Below are positions 17,904 through 27,066 of a stretch of 64,000 bases of DNA, piece after piece. The notes below the pieces were generated by a model that saw only the letters and a list, made by a program, of their open reading frames with translations, was not told where the DNA came from and did no database searches. A program made the position numbers and the translations under genes. The DNA comes from Holophaga foetida DSM 6591. Its GTDB lineage: Bacteria; Acidobacteriota; Holophagae; Holophagales; Holophagaceae. Numbering within the stretch: the first letter of the stretch is position 1; every line of letters begins with the position of its first letter. The stretch lies in contig NZ_KI912268.1 of assembly GCF_000242615.2 (NCBI RefSeq), positions 825,763 through 889,762 of the forward strand, given 5' to 3'.

Positions 17904-19446
17904 GTAGCCGTTCAGCCCCCTCCGCATGGAGGGGGTTTCTGATTCCACGGGGACCGCATCAGGCTGTGAAATCCGGTGCGGCGATTCCGACGAGGCTGGC
18001 CTTCATGGCCTGAGTCAGCCACTCCAGCAGGTCCACGCCGCGCTTCCGGGCCGTGCCTGCCAGGGTCAGCATGCGCTCCACAAAGCGGGCGCCATGCTCG
18101 CTCTCCACCCCCAGGCTCACCTTCCGCCACAGCACCGCCTTGCGGATCGCCCTCTCGGCTTCATTGTTGGTCGGCACCACCCCTTCATGGGTCAGGTAGG
18201 TCCAGAGTCGATCCCATTGCCGGAGCAGATCGTTGGCTGTCCCCCGTGCTTTCTTGGTGGTATCGGGGTGCTTCGCCAGGATCTCGAACCGCTCCCGCAT
18301 CTCCGCCTGGATCGACTGTGTCCCCTTGGCCAGTTCCTCCCGACTGATTTCCTCTTGCTCACACTGGTGCCACAGATGGAAAGCCTTGTCGCTGGCCAGC
18401 TTCAGCATGCAGCCCTGGGTTCCCGTCTCACCCTTGCTCTCCAACATCCCCTGCACGTCACGTCGAATGTGGCTGTGGCAGAGCTGGTGCTTGGCCTTGA
18501 GGAACTTCTCGTAGGGCTTCCATCGGTCGCGCTGGATGATGCCCGGGTAGTCCTCGCCGAGGATGTCCTTGGCCTGCGCTTGGCCCCGTCCTGGCAGAAG
18601 TCGGAAGGCTTCGGCCTCCGCCGTTGCGGCGACCCAGAGCCACATCCGATCCTCTCCGCAGCGACCGAACCCCCGTTTCATCGGCGTGCACCACTGGGGA
18701 GGCCTTCACCTCTTCGTGGATCGCTTTGGCAGTCGGGGCCACAGCCTCGCTCACCGACTTGCAGCAGGCCGCCACGGAACCCAGGGACATCCGCACGCCA
18801 AAGACGGATCGGTGCATCACCATGATCTCCCGCTTGGTCAGCCGGAAGCGCCCCGAGAGCACCCCGGTGAGCGCCTGGAGACGGGGGCCGAAAGCACCCT
18901 TTGGGGTCCCCACCGGCGCAGCCGCGCGGGTGACATGCCCGCACCGGGGGCAAGCTTTGGACCACTGCCTCAGCTCCGTGATGAAGGCCCGGAACGCTGG
19001 CGACTCGCAGAACTGCCGGATGATGGCATCCCGCCGGGGGGCCTGCTCCAGGGATTCCCCGCAACGCTCGCAGGCCTCGGGATCGGCGTCCTTCACCTCA
19101 TCCACCTCCTCGGGCGGAACCTGCTCCCGGGTCTTTCCGGCGTGACCCGGCTGACCGCCGCGCTTCCGTCCACTCGGATCTACCGGTGGCTTGCGCTTCC
19201 TACCCATGTCCGAACTGGGGGGCTTGGAGCTGTTGCCGGAGTTCTGGGTGATGCGCGCCTCCAGATCCGCCACGCGCCCCAAAAGCTGTTCCACCATTGC
19301 CTTTAGGGCCTGGTTTTCAGAGATCAGCTGACGCTCGTTCTCGCTCATTCCATGAGCATGGCCACCCTGAACGAAAAGTACAACCTAATGGCTCATATGG
19401 ACTGAATTTGTAAGCGTCCATCCCCCTGCGGGGGCTGAACGCTTAC
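17904..19446 (-). mobile_element. IS66-family element, copy 2 (mosaic, transposase frameshifted)
   Basis: The 1543-bp element has ends GTAGCCGTTCAGCCCCC (left) and, on the complement, GTAAGCGTTCAGCCCCC (right), matching at 15 of 17 positions. A perfect 8-bp target duplication AGGACAAC lies at 17896-17903 and 19447-19454. Most of the element is nearly identical to copy 1, but the right 200 bases, including the transposase start and the end repeat, are different. The right end itself forms a hairpin (GTAAGCGT with ACGCTTAC). The single transposase gene carries a +1 C. Confidence 0.92.
17959..19348 (-). pseudogene. tnpC: IS66-family transposase with frameshift
   Basis: Reading from ATG 19348, the transposase matches copy 1 from NSSKPPSSD onward. 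At about 18670 a run of five C replaces the four C of copy 1, and the frame shifts inside the first catalytic motif (ADETG then unrelated residues). The remaining catalytic portion continues in another frame to 17959. The protein is therefore split before the second Asp and the Glu, so autonomous activity is unlikely. Copy 1 transposase could act in trans if it recognises these ends. The N-terminal 30 or so residues (MSENERQLISENQALK) differ completely from copy 1. Confidence 0.9.
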
Positions 19447-19896
19447 AGGACAACAAGCCAACAGAGTTGCTGGCGGCGAAGTACCCGCGCATTGAAAGGG
19501 AGACATCCACGGCTACAACGTATCGTTGGAAACGGGTGCCATGGCTGGGATTGTGCTCTGGGGCCAGATAGCCATAGGATTCAGTGCTGGCGGCTTTGTG
19601 CTTTCCACGTTGACATCCCAGGAGGCCAAACCCAGCCAACAGGATCAGAGGGAAGACGAATAATGAAGCGACTAACTCACTAAAGCCCTTAACACCTTTC
19701 TGCTGCAACAAGAAAACACCACGTATCATACTGCTGCAATTAGATTCACCACTCTTCATCAAGTGACCTCGAAATCTCTTTGGAATTACTACCAGAAATG
19801 ACATCCATGGGCAGCATTACCAAACCTTACCCCTAATCTTTCCCACAAGAAACAATTGAAATAATCAACACATCGTCACATGCAATTTTGATTTAT

Positions 19897-20883
19897 TTAC
19901 ACACCATCGAAACCGATAGACGCCAGCACACCAACTTTGCGATTTCTTTGCCATGCAGCATGAATAAGATCTAAACCTGCACCATAAATTGGGTCATCTA
20001 AAGAAAAGAGTCCCCGCTGCAACACACCAGATTCTGGGGTCTGGATCTCCTCCAGCCAGCGGAGGGCCAGGAGCTGACAGAACCCTTCGGCCTGCATGGG
20101 GGACAGGGTGTCGCATCGATTGACAAAGAGCCAGACGTGGCCAAATTCGTGGGCAAGTACACTCTCGAAGTGAATCCTAGAAAGGCCGGACAACAGATCG
20201 ATTCCCTGAACCGTGCGGCTGACCTCACTCCGCCCCTGGGTTTGAATACTGGTACGGGTGACGCCATGGGTTTCCATGCCCCGCCTGGAGCGCCCTTTGA
20301 CACGGACCCCCTTCAAGTCCTCCACCAGGCGCAGCTCCACCAGAGGTGGAGAAAACCTCAGACCGATGAGCCCTAGAGCCTTTTCGGCAAAGCCCCCCCC
20401 AAAGCGGCCCAGGTGCTCCGGGCAAATTTCCGTGGGCTTGCAGGTGGGACAGAGCTGCCGCACAGAATCAGGGATGGCTGGCGAATTGAACCATCTGCCG
20501 CAGCTGTGACATTCGCCCTTGGAGTGGTGCCTGCAAGCCCGCTGGCCCCAATCATTGATCCCAAACTTCCCATCAAGGACCTCCCCGCAGAGGTCGCATC
20601 GCAGCGCCATGCTCTTCAGGTAATCCAGTTCACAGTAGGTCTTGCCCTCGACGGAATAAAACTTCCCTTCTATGGCCCGGCCGCATAAGGCGCAACGGGG
20701 TGCCGTAGCCTCGTGGTGACAGGGGGGGTGAAAGAAGCTCCCCTTCGCTTCGACGAAAGCACCATCGATCACGCCTTCGCAATGCTGGCAGCGGAAGCAT
20801 CCAGGGTGCAGGGCTTGGCGACCCACCTTGACATATGCGCCAGATATATCTTCATTACAGTTTTTACAAACCAAGCGCACCAC
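19897..20883 (-). CDS. LIM-domain and DA1-like zinc metallopeptidase
   Basis: Three consecutive Cys/His zinc-binding LIM-type modules fill the first 145 or so residues: CKNC..HPGCFRCQHC, CALCGRAIEG..CELDY and CDLCGEVLDG..CHSCGRW. The C-terminal half carries LAHEFGHVWLFVN, an HExxH zinc-peptidase site. A downstream Glu in MQAEGFCQLLALRWLEE is a likely third ligand. The LIM plus HExxH layout is that of the plant DA1 peptidases, which cleave regulators of growth. Bacterial relatives exist, but their substrates are unknown to me. The start chosen is a GTG at 20883 with GAGG six bases before it. The frame is also open from a GTG at 20913. It lies 137 bases before the VWA gene, in the same direction, and is likely the first gene of the cytoskeletal operon or a linked unit. 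Confidence 0.82.
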   Translation of the reverse strand: MVRLVCKNCNEDISGAYVKVGRQALHPGCFRCQHCEGVIDGAFVEAKGSFFHPPCHHEATAPRCALCGRAIEGKFYSVEGKTYCELDYLKSMALRCDLCGEVLDGKFGINDWGQRACRHHSKGECHSCGRWFNSPAIPDSVRQLCPTCKPTEICPEHLGRFGGGFAEKALGLIGLRFSPPLVELRLVEDLKGVRVKGRSRRGMETHGVTRTSIQTQGRSEVSRTVQGIDLLSGLSRIHFESVLAHEFGHVWLFVNRCDTLSPMQAEGFCQLLALRWLEEIQTPESGVLQRGLFSLDDPIYGAGLDLIHAAWQRNRKVGVLASIGFDGV

Positions 20884-21108
20884 AATCAGCCTCGACAAAA
20901 ACCAATAAAACACTGAAGACAGTGGAATGTATCGCCGTCCAACGTTGGACTCTACTTCTATCAGGAAATCGTGTCAGCCACGATGCGACAGCCACTGACG
21001 GTATCTAGAGAATAAGATCCAGGCCGACCCTTAGGATCCAGAATTGGCGGCATCTTGGTCGACTTTTCGAATCCATCCCAATGGAGTTTGCCCAAAAAGG
21101 CTTCTTAT

Positions 21109-24100
21109 ATGTCTACTCTAGGAGTCATGTCTCCCTCCGCCATCGCCTCACCCTCCGCCGATGCAGTCACCCTCGGAATTGAACTGGTCCATGACCCAGT
21201 GGTCTGCTGGGCGGCGGAACACTGTGGTGTCCCGCTTGTGCGAGGGCTCCGGATAACCAATGGAACCGAAGAGCCATGGACGAATGCCCAGGTGGAAGTC
21301 CAGCTTCTCCCGGAGCTGGGAGAGCCCCTCAGAATCCCGCTTGGGGCCATGGCGCAGGGTGAGACCGTGGATCTCGGCCGCATCGACTACCGCCTCCCCG
21401 CAGGCCGCTTGCGGCAGGTCGTGGAGTGGGAACGGGCTGAGTTTCGAGTGCAGGTCCTGCTCGGCGAGAAACTTCTGGGAGAGCAGCGCGCCGAAGTGGA
21501 AGTGCTCCCTTGCCACCAATGGCCCGGATCGAGACTCCCCCTTGGACTGCTGACTTCATTCATCACACCCAATCATCCCGTCATCTCTCAGATCCTGAAG
21601 AAGACGTCCGAACGATTGAAGGCCATCCAAGGGCATGCAGCCATCGTTGGCTACCAGGACCACAATCCCCAGACCGCCAAGGCCCAGGTTGTGGCCCTGG
21701 TCCAGACCCTGCAATCTCTTGGACTCACTTACATCGGAATGCCGGCCAGCTTCGAGCAGACGGGGCAGAAGGTTCGTCTCCCCGATATGATCCTGCGGGA
21801 CCAGATGGCCAATTGCCTGGACATGACCCTGCTCAGTGCGGCCTGCCTGGAGCAGATGGACCTGAGGCCCCTGGTCATTTTCATCAAAGGCCATGCCTTC
21901 CCTGGTGTCTGGCTCCTGGATGACCGTTTTCCCGAAGGCATCGTTGAGGACGCAGCAAGGCTCCGAAACCTCATGGCCTTGGGCCAGATCTTGGTATGGG
22001 ATTCCAGCTCCATGCTGGAGCAGCCCTCCCTCACCTTTGCCCAGCTCCAGACGCGGGGAGAACAGAGTCTGAGCAACGACGAAACCTTCCAATTCGCCAT
22101 GGATGTCCGGGTCATGCGCATGGAGCGGTTCCTTCCGCTACCCCTCCGGGAGGCTCCCCAGGTGGCCAGCGAGTCCTCCCAGGCCGCCCCAGAGGAACGC
22201 CCCGTCAACGACGAGCTAAGGGAGATTCTGGAGGCGGCAGCCCGAGAGGGGTTCACCCCAAAGCCCGAGGCGGTCCTGCAAACGAACCAAGCTATAGGAC
22301 GCTGGCAAAGGTGGAAGGACCGCCTTCTGGACCTTTCCCTGAGGAACCGCCTGCTCAACTTCAAGCCCGTGGGAGCCTCGGCCTTGGCCTTGGAAATCCC
22401 AGACTTGGCTCGATTCGAAGATCTGCTGGCGGATAGCAAAGTCTTCGAGCTGCTGCCCCGCCCGCCCCAGGACAGCCGGGACGCCCGGGATCTCCGGCTT
22501 CTGGCCCAACGGGAGGATGCCGAAGTCTGGAAGGCCCAGCGCTTGGTCGACCTCAAGGGCTGCACCCTGCATTCCTCGCTCACCCCTGGCGACTTCCTCA
22601 AGCGGGCCAAGGATCTGGAAACCCTCGCGCGCACGGACCTGGAGGAGGGCGGCATCTGCACCGTTTTCGCAGCGGTGGGCCTGCTTCGCTGGTTTGAGCC
22701 CGGGGTACCCAAGGAGCGCTTTGCCCCCTTGCTGCTCTATCCCATCCAGATCCTTTTCAACCGCCAGCTGAGGCGAGTCTGCATCCAGCGTCTGGCGGAG
22801 GACCCCACACCTAACGTCACCCTCATCGAAAAGATGCGGCGCGATTTTAGTGTGGATCTGTCATTCCTGGCATCCCTGGAGGGGGATTCCTCGGGGCTGG
22901 ACATGCTTCAGATGCTCCGACAGAGCCGCGAGGCCATCCAACGCATTCCAGGCTGGGAGGTGCTGGAACAGGTACACCTCGGCCATTTCACGTTTGCGAA
23001 ATTCCTGATGTGGAAGGACCTTGAGGACAACGCTGAGATCCTACTCAAGAACCCCATCATTCAGCACCTCGCCCAGGATGGGGCCGGTACCCTGGCCAAC
23101 CAGCCTGAAGCCCCCACCGTGGAGACCCTGGAGAGCCAGCCACCGGGCCAATTCCCCTGCGTCGTGGATGCGGACTCCACCCAACTTTCAGCCGTCGCAT
23201 CGGCCCTTGAGGGCCGTAGTTTTGTCATCCAGGGACCACCTGGAACAGGCAAATCCCAGACCATCGCCAACATCATCGCCTGTGCCCTCGCCAATAGCCG
23301 GTCGGTGCTCTTTGTTTCCGAGAAACGGGCCGCGCTGGAAGTGGTGCACTCGCGGCTGCGCCAAGCCGGCCTGGAGGATTTCTGCCTGGAGTTACACAGC
23401 AACAAAGCCAATCGCAAGGAGGTCATGGAGTCCTTGCAAAAGGCCCTGGAACGGGGGCGACAACTCCCTTTGCAGGACTGGGAGGCACGGGAAGCGGACC
23501 TCAAGGAGCACCGAGACGGCCTGAACACCTATGTCGCAGCCCTGCACCGCATACAACCCATCGGCTTCAGTCTGTTTGAGGGAAGCGCAAGGGCCTATGA
23601 GCTCCGGCACCACCCCGCCATTCCTTTGCATTTAAAGGAAATAGAAGCGCTCAATCGCGAAGGATTCCGTCACATCCTGAGGGATGTGGAGGAGTTCGCA
23701 CATCGGGCAGAAGCGCTGGGCTCACCCCAAGCATCCTGCTGGCAGGGAACTGATCCAGGGGCCTGGACCCATAGCGGCCAGGAAATGGTCAGGGAGCAGA
23801 TCTCAAGCACCCGAAAGGTCCTGGAAGTCCTGAACGCAGCACTTTCAAGCCTCAAGATGGACTTGAAGCTGGATCTCCTCCTGGCACCGGAAGCCCTGGA
23901 GGCCCTGCTTCGAATCATGAAAGCCTTGACCGATGCGCCCATGCCAGAAGTGGCCCTCACCCAGGAAGGCTGGAAACCAATTCAAGAGGAGTTGGAACAG
24001 TTCCTGGATGCCCGCAGGTCTTTGAACCTTCGGGCGGGAGCCCTGGGAGAGCGCTGGATCCCAGCCCTGGGTGAGCAGGACTTGAGCTCTGCCCTAGCCA

Positions 24101-27015
24101 CCTATCAACAGCACGCCAACACCGTCCCCTTGCTTCGATGGCTATTTCTTTGGGGGGCCTCCGCACCCTTGAAAAAGCTAGCTAAGAACGGCCTACCGGA
24201 TCCCCAGGTGGTGGTGCGCGACCTTGTGGAAGCGGCCGCCATCCAAAAAGAGCGGTTGCGCCTCGATGCAGAGGGAAAGGCCCTGGAACGCCTTCTGCGC
24301 CCTGCCCCCATGGAACAGCTTGAAACCATGCAGGCAAAGGTCAAAGACCTCCATCAAGCCTCCGCCCTTCTCCAACTCCACGCCCAGGGCGTCTCCGCAC
24401 AACAATGGGTCGAGGCTCTCTGGAAACTGCCCCCGGAGCGGCTTCAGACCCACAGCACCGCGCTGAGTGTTGCCTTCAAGGCCTTTTCTGCCGAGGAAGG
24501 GAACCTCCTGGCCTCCCTCGGGTGCCAACAGGGTAAGGAGCCCTGGGGCTGGACAGAGGCCAACCATCTGGATCGCCTGAAGGCCAAGCTCCCTGCCTGG
24601 GAGCAGGGACTCCAGGGCTTCAAGGCTTGGTGCTTCTATCGGGAGGCGGCTCGGACCCTCATCGCACAAGGGATGCCCCAGATTCCAGAAGCGACCATCC
24701 CTCCCCTCCAATTGGCCTTGGCCGTGGAGCGAACCCTGCTCGAGGCCTGGAGCGCTGCCATCCGGGATCAGGAAACGCCCCTTCGCGTATTCGAGGGCGG
24801 CCATCACCACCGGAAGGTCTCCCGTTTCCGCGAGCTGGACCGCCAGTGGATCCAGCTCAGCCGAGCCTTTGTCATTCGTCAACTGGAGGGACGGCTGCCC
24901 CTGGCGGGTGCGGGCATCTCCGAGAATTCTGAGATGGGCATCCTCATGCGGGAGATCAAGAAAAAAGCCCGCCATATGGCCATCCGAAAACTTCTTCAAG
25001 CCATTCCGACGCTCCTCGGCCGACTCAAGCCCTGCCTGCTGATGAGCCCCCTTTCTGTCGCGCAGTACCTGCCAGCGGAGGGCAAGCCCTTTGATCTCCT
25101 GGTATTTGACGAGGCTTCCCAGATCACCACCCACGATGCCATCGGAGCCCTGGCCCGCGGGGGCCAGGTGATCATCGTTGGAGATTCCAAGCAGCTCCCC
25201 CCAACCAGCTTCTTCAGCCGGAATCTGGATGAGGAGGGGACTGCCGACGATAACGATGTCACTGAGCTGGAGAGCATCCTGGATGAGGCCGCCGCCAAGC
25301 AGTTCCCCCAGCAGTTGCTCGGATGGCACTATCGCAGTCGCCACCATGCCCTCATCGATTTCAGCAACCGCCACTACTACGACAACCGACTGCACGTCTT
25401 CCCTGCGGCAGCCCGCAAGGTGGAGGATCTCGGGGTGGCGTGGCATCCCGTTGCGGATGGGATGTACTTCGGCTCCGGCTGCGCGATTCGCAGCCAAGAG
25501 CGAACCAACCCACAGGAAGCCAGATGCCTGGTCGAACACCTGGTCGAGACCCTCAGACGCACTAGTCCCGAGCAGCGCACCTTTGGCATCGTGACCTTTT
25601 CCATGACTCAGCAGCGACTGATCCAGGAACTGCTGGACGACAAGCGGGCCGAGTTCCCTGAAATCGAACCCCACTTCCAGGGTCTAGAACCCGTATTCAT
25701 CAAGAACCTGGAAAATGTCCAGGGTGACGAGCGGGACGAGATCCTGTTCAGCATTGGTTATGCCAAGGACCAAAGAGGTAAATTGCGCATGCACTTTGGG
25801 CCTCTGAGCGTCGCGGGTGGGGAACGCCGACTGAACGTCGCCATCACCCGGGCCCGCTGCCAGTTGCGGGTTTTCAGCACCCTGACCTACGACCAGATCG
25901 ATCTCAGCAGAACCTCGGCTCGCGGCGCAGAACACCTGCGCGCCTTCCTCCAATATGCAGCCCAACAGGGGGCCACCGGGAGTAAGGACCGCCCCATCGT
26001 CAAGTTCTCCAGTGCCTTCGAACAGGAAATCGCCCGGGCGGTGGAAGCCATGGGCTACGAAGTCCACACCCAAGTGGGGTGTGGGGGTTATCGCATCGAT
26101 TTGGCTGTGGTCGATCCGGATGCTCCGGGGCGCTACTTCCTGGGGATTGAGTGTGATGGACCGGCCTACCACTCTGCCATCGCGGCCAGGGACCGAGATC
26201 GCCTCCGTCCCCAGGTCCTGGAGGGCCTGGGCTGGCAACTGCATCGCATCTGGTCCCCTGAATGGAGCAGCGCGTCCGAACACGAACTCCAGAGGCTGCG
26301 CGAAGCCCTGACCACGGCGCGGGCTCTGAAACCACCAGTCGTGGCCCCCAAAGAACAAGCCCCAGTTCCACCGGAGGCAGTTACGTACAATGCGGCCCCT
26401 CGGGCATCCAGAGCGGCTGAGGAGGAGGCGCCCTACAGCGCGACCCCCACAAGCACTCCGGGCACCGCCTACCGGGAATCCACCCCCACCCCCCCGTCGA
26501 ATCCCAACCCTGAAGACTTCTACAACTTCCAGAGCCTGCCGGCCATCCGAGCCGTAGTGCTCCAGGTGCTGGCCACGGAAGCCCCCATCCACCGGGATGA
26601 CCTGGATGGAAAACTCGTAAGGGCCTGGGGATGGAGTGCCCTGACCAAGCGCGGACGCACCCAGATGGATCTGGCCATCGCCCGGATGGTTTCCGCCAAG
26701 GAGATCCTCGATCGGGGAGGCTTCATCTGGCGAAGCGACCAAACGCCAGCGGCCTTCGAAGGGTTTCGGACCCCCAGTGCATTGGGCCCTAGGGATGCCG
26801 ACCGCATCCCACCCGAAGAAATCGCCAATGCCATGGCCCTCGTCCTCCAGGTCAATCTCGCCCTGGAGGAGGAGGCCCTGCTCAAGGAAACCGCCCGCAT
26901 GCTGGGATACCGAAGGGTCACGAGCAAGACCACGGAAGCCCTGAAGTCAGGGTTCATCCCCTTGCTGAAGCAAGGCACATGCAGACGCGAAGGCGGCGTC
27001 CTGAAGCTCATATAG
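21109..27015 (+). CDS. Giant DUF4011 / SF1 helicase / PD-(D/E)XK / DUF3320 protein
   Basis: This roughly 1970-residue protein has an N-terminal region with a transglutaminase-like core (NCLDMTLL and KGHAFPGVWL around 235-270), then DUF4011 (RWKDRLLDLSLRNRLLNF near 415). A superfamily 1 helicase is split by a long helical insert: IQGPPGTGKSQ near 725, DEASQ near 1350, QGDERD near 1560 and LNVAITRAR near 1590. A nuclease-like segment follows (YRIDLAVVDP then GIECDG near 1697), matching the PD-(D/E)XK fold of DUF559/Vsr-type enzymes, then a DUF3320 end. Such proteins occur in defence islands and are predicted to unwind and cut foreign DNA. The start ATG 21109 is chosen; the frame is also open from TTG 21055. 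It is divergent from the LIM gene and convergent with BREX. Confidence 0.87.
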   Translation: MSTLGVMSPSAIASPSADAVTLGIELVHDPVVCWAAEHCGVPLVRGLRITNGTEEPWTNAQVEVQLLPELGEPLRIPLGAMAQGETVDLGRIDYRLPAGRLRQVVEWERAEFRVQVLLGEKLLGEQRAEVEVLPCHQWPGSRLPLGLLTSFITPNHPVISQILKKTSERLKAIQGHAAIVGYQDHNPQTAKAQVVALVQTLQSLGLTYIGMPASFEQTGQKVRLPDMILRDQMANCLDMTLLSAACLEQMDLRPLVIFIKGHAFPGVWLLDDRFPEGIVEDAARLRNLMALGQILVWDSSSMLEQPSLTFAQLQTRGEQSLSNDETFQFAMDVRVMRMERFLPLPLREAPQVASESSQAAPEERPVNDELREILEAAAREGFTPKPEAVLQTNQAIGRWQRWKDRLLDLSLRNRLLNFKPVGASALALEIPDLARFEDLLADSKVFELLPRPPQDSRDARDLRLLAQREDAEVWKAQRLVDLKGCTLHSSLTPGDFLKRAKDLETLARTDLEEGGICTVFAAVGLLRWFEPGVPKERFAPLLLYPIQILFNRQLRRVCIQRLAEDPTPNVTLIEKMRRDFSVDLSFLASLEGDSSGLDMLQMLRQSREAIQRIPGWEVLEQVHLGHFTFAKFLMWKDLEDNAEILLKNPIIQHLAQDGAGTLANQPEAPTVETLESQPPGQFPCVVDADSTQLSAVASALEGRSFVIQGPPGTGKSQTIANIIACALANSRSVLFVSEKRAALEVVHSRLRQAGLEDFCLELHSNKANRKEVMESLQKALERGRQLPLQDWEAREADLKEHRDGLNTYVAALHRIQPIGFSLFEGSARAYELRHHPAIPLHLKEIEALNREGFRHILRDVEEFAHRAEALGSPQASCWQGTDPGAWTHSGQEMVREQISSTRKVLEVLNAALSSLKMDLKLDLLLAPEALEALLRIMKALTDAPMPEVALTQEGWKPIQEELEQFLDARRSLNLRAGALGERWIPALGEQDLSSALATYQQHANTVPLLRWLFLWGASAPLKKLAKNGLPDPQVVVRDLVEAAAIQKERLRLDAEGKALERLLRPAPMEQLETMQAKVKDLHQASALLQLHAQGVSAQQWVEALWKLPPERLQTHSTALSVAFKAFSAEEGNLLASLGCQQGKEPWGWTEANHLDRLKAKLPAWEQGLQGFKAWCFYREAARTLIAQGMPQIPEATIPPLQLALAVERTLLEAWSAAIRDQETPLRVFEGGHHHRKVSRFRELDRQWIQLSRAFVIRQLEGRLPLAGAGISENSEMGILMREIKKKARHMAIRKLLQAIPTLLGRLKPCLLMSPLSVAQYLPAEGKPFDLLVFDEASQITTHDAIGALARGGQVIIVGDSKQLPPTSFFSRNLDEEGTADDNDVTELESILDEAAAKQFPQQLLGWHYRSRHHALIDFSNRHYYDNRLHVFPAAARKVEDLGVAWHPVADGMYFGSGCAIRSQERTNPQEARCLVEHLVETLRRTSPEQRTFGIVTFSMTQQRLIQELLDDKRAEFPEIEPHFQGLEPVFIKNLENVQGDERDEILFSIGYAKDQRGKLRMHFGPLSVAGGERRLNVAITRARCQLRVFSTLTYDQIDLSRTSARGAEHLRAFLQYAAQQGATGSKDRPIVKFSSAFEQEIARAVEAMGYEVHTQVGCGGYRIDLAVVDPDAPGRYFLGIECDGPAYHSAIAARDRDRLRPQVLEGLGWQLHRIWSPEWSSASEHELQRLREALTTARALKPPVVAPKEQAPVPPEAVTYNAAPRASRAAEEEAPYSATPTSTPGTAYRESTPTPPSNPNPEDFYNFQSLPAIRAVVLQVLATEAPIHRDDLDGKLVRAWGWSALTKRGRTQMDLAIARMVSAKEILDRGGFIWRSDQTPAAFEGFRTPSALGPRDADRIPPEEIANAMALVLQVNLALEEEALLKETARMLGYRRVTSKTTEALKSGFIPLLKQGTCRREGGVLKLI

Positions 27016-27066
27016 GACAGGCACAAAAACATAACCCGGGGTGGGGCTGAAACCGAATCACGCCTT

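Larger units (their letters stand above)
16793..19759 (-). pseudogene. VWA-domain lipoprotein gene interrupted by IS66-like copy 2
   Basis: The N-terminal piece starts at ATG 19759 (GAGGT upstream). It has a hydrophobic signal ending in a lipobox-like LLGC and then the metal-ion-dependent adhesion site strand VVAVDVSLSMRG (DxSxS). The C-terminal piece continues from 17903 to 16793 with VWA-like strands (TCGLLITDLVQS, GGLVVVRFD) and a further domain. Deleting the element and one AGGACAAC copy fuses the frames exactly (NSVGL then LSFLDVLREG), giving about 470 residues. The gene was intact until the insertion. The C-terminal fragment could restart at a TTG but would lack signal and MIDAS motif. 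VWA proteins bind partners through the metal site, and here the lipoprotein would have faced the periplasm beside the stator. Confidence 0.88.

Noticed and set aside
17718..17948. Small minus-strand frame across the left end of IS copy 2
   Set aside because: It arises from reading out of the IS into the VWA gene in the wrong frame; a similar read-out frame exists at copy 1. It has no independent support.
24193..25674. 493-codon minus-strand frame inside the giant helicase
   Set aside because: Antisense shadow covering conserved helicase motifs; no ribosome site and no domain.
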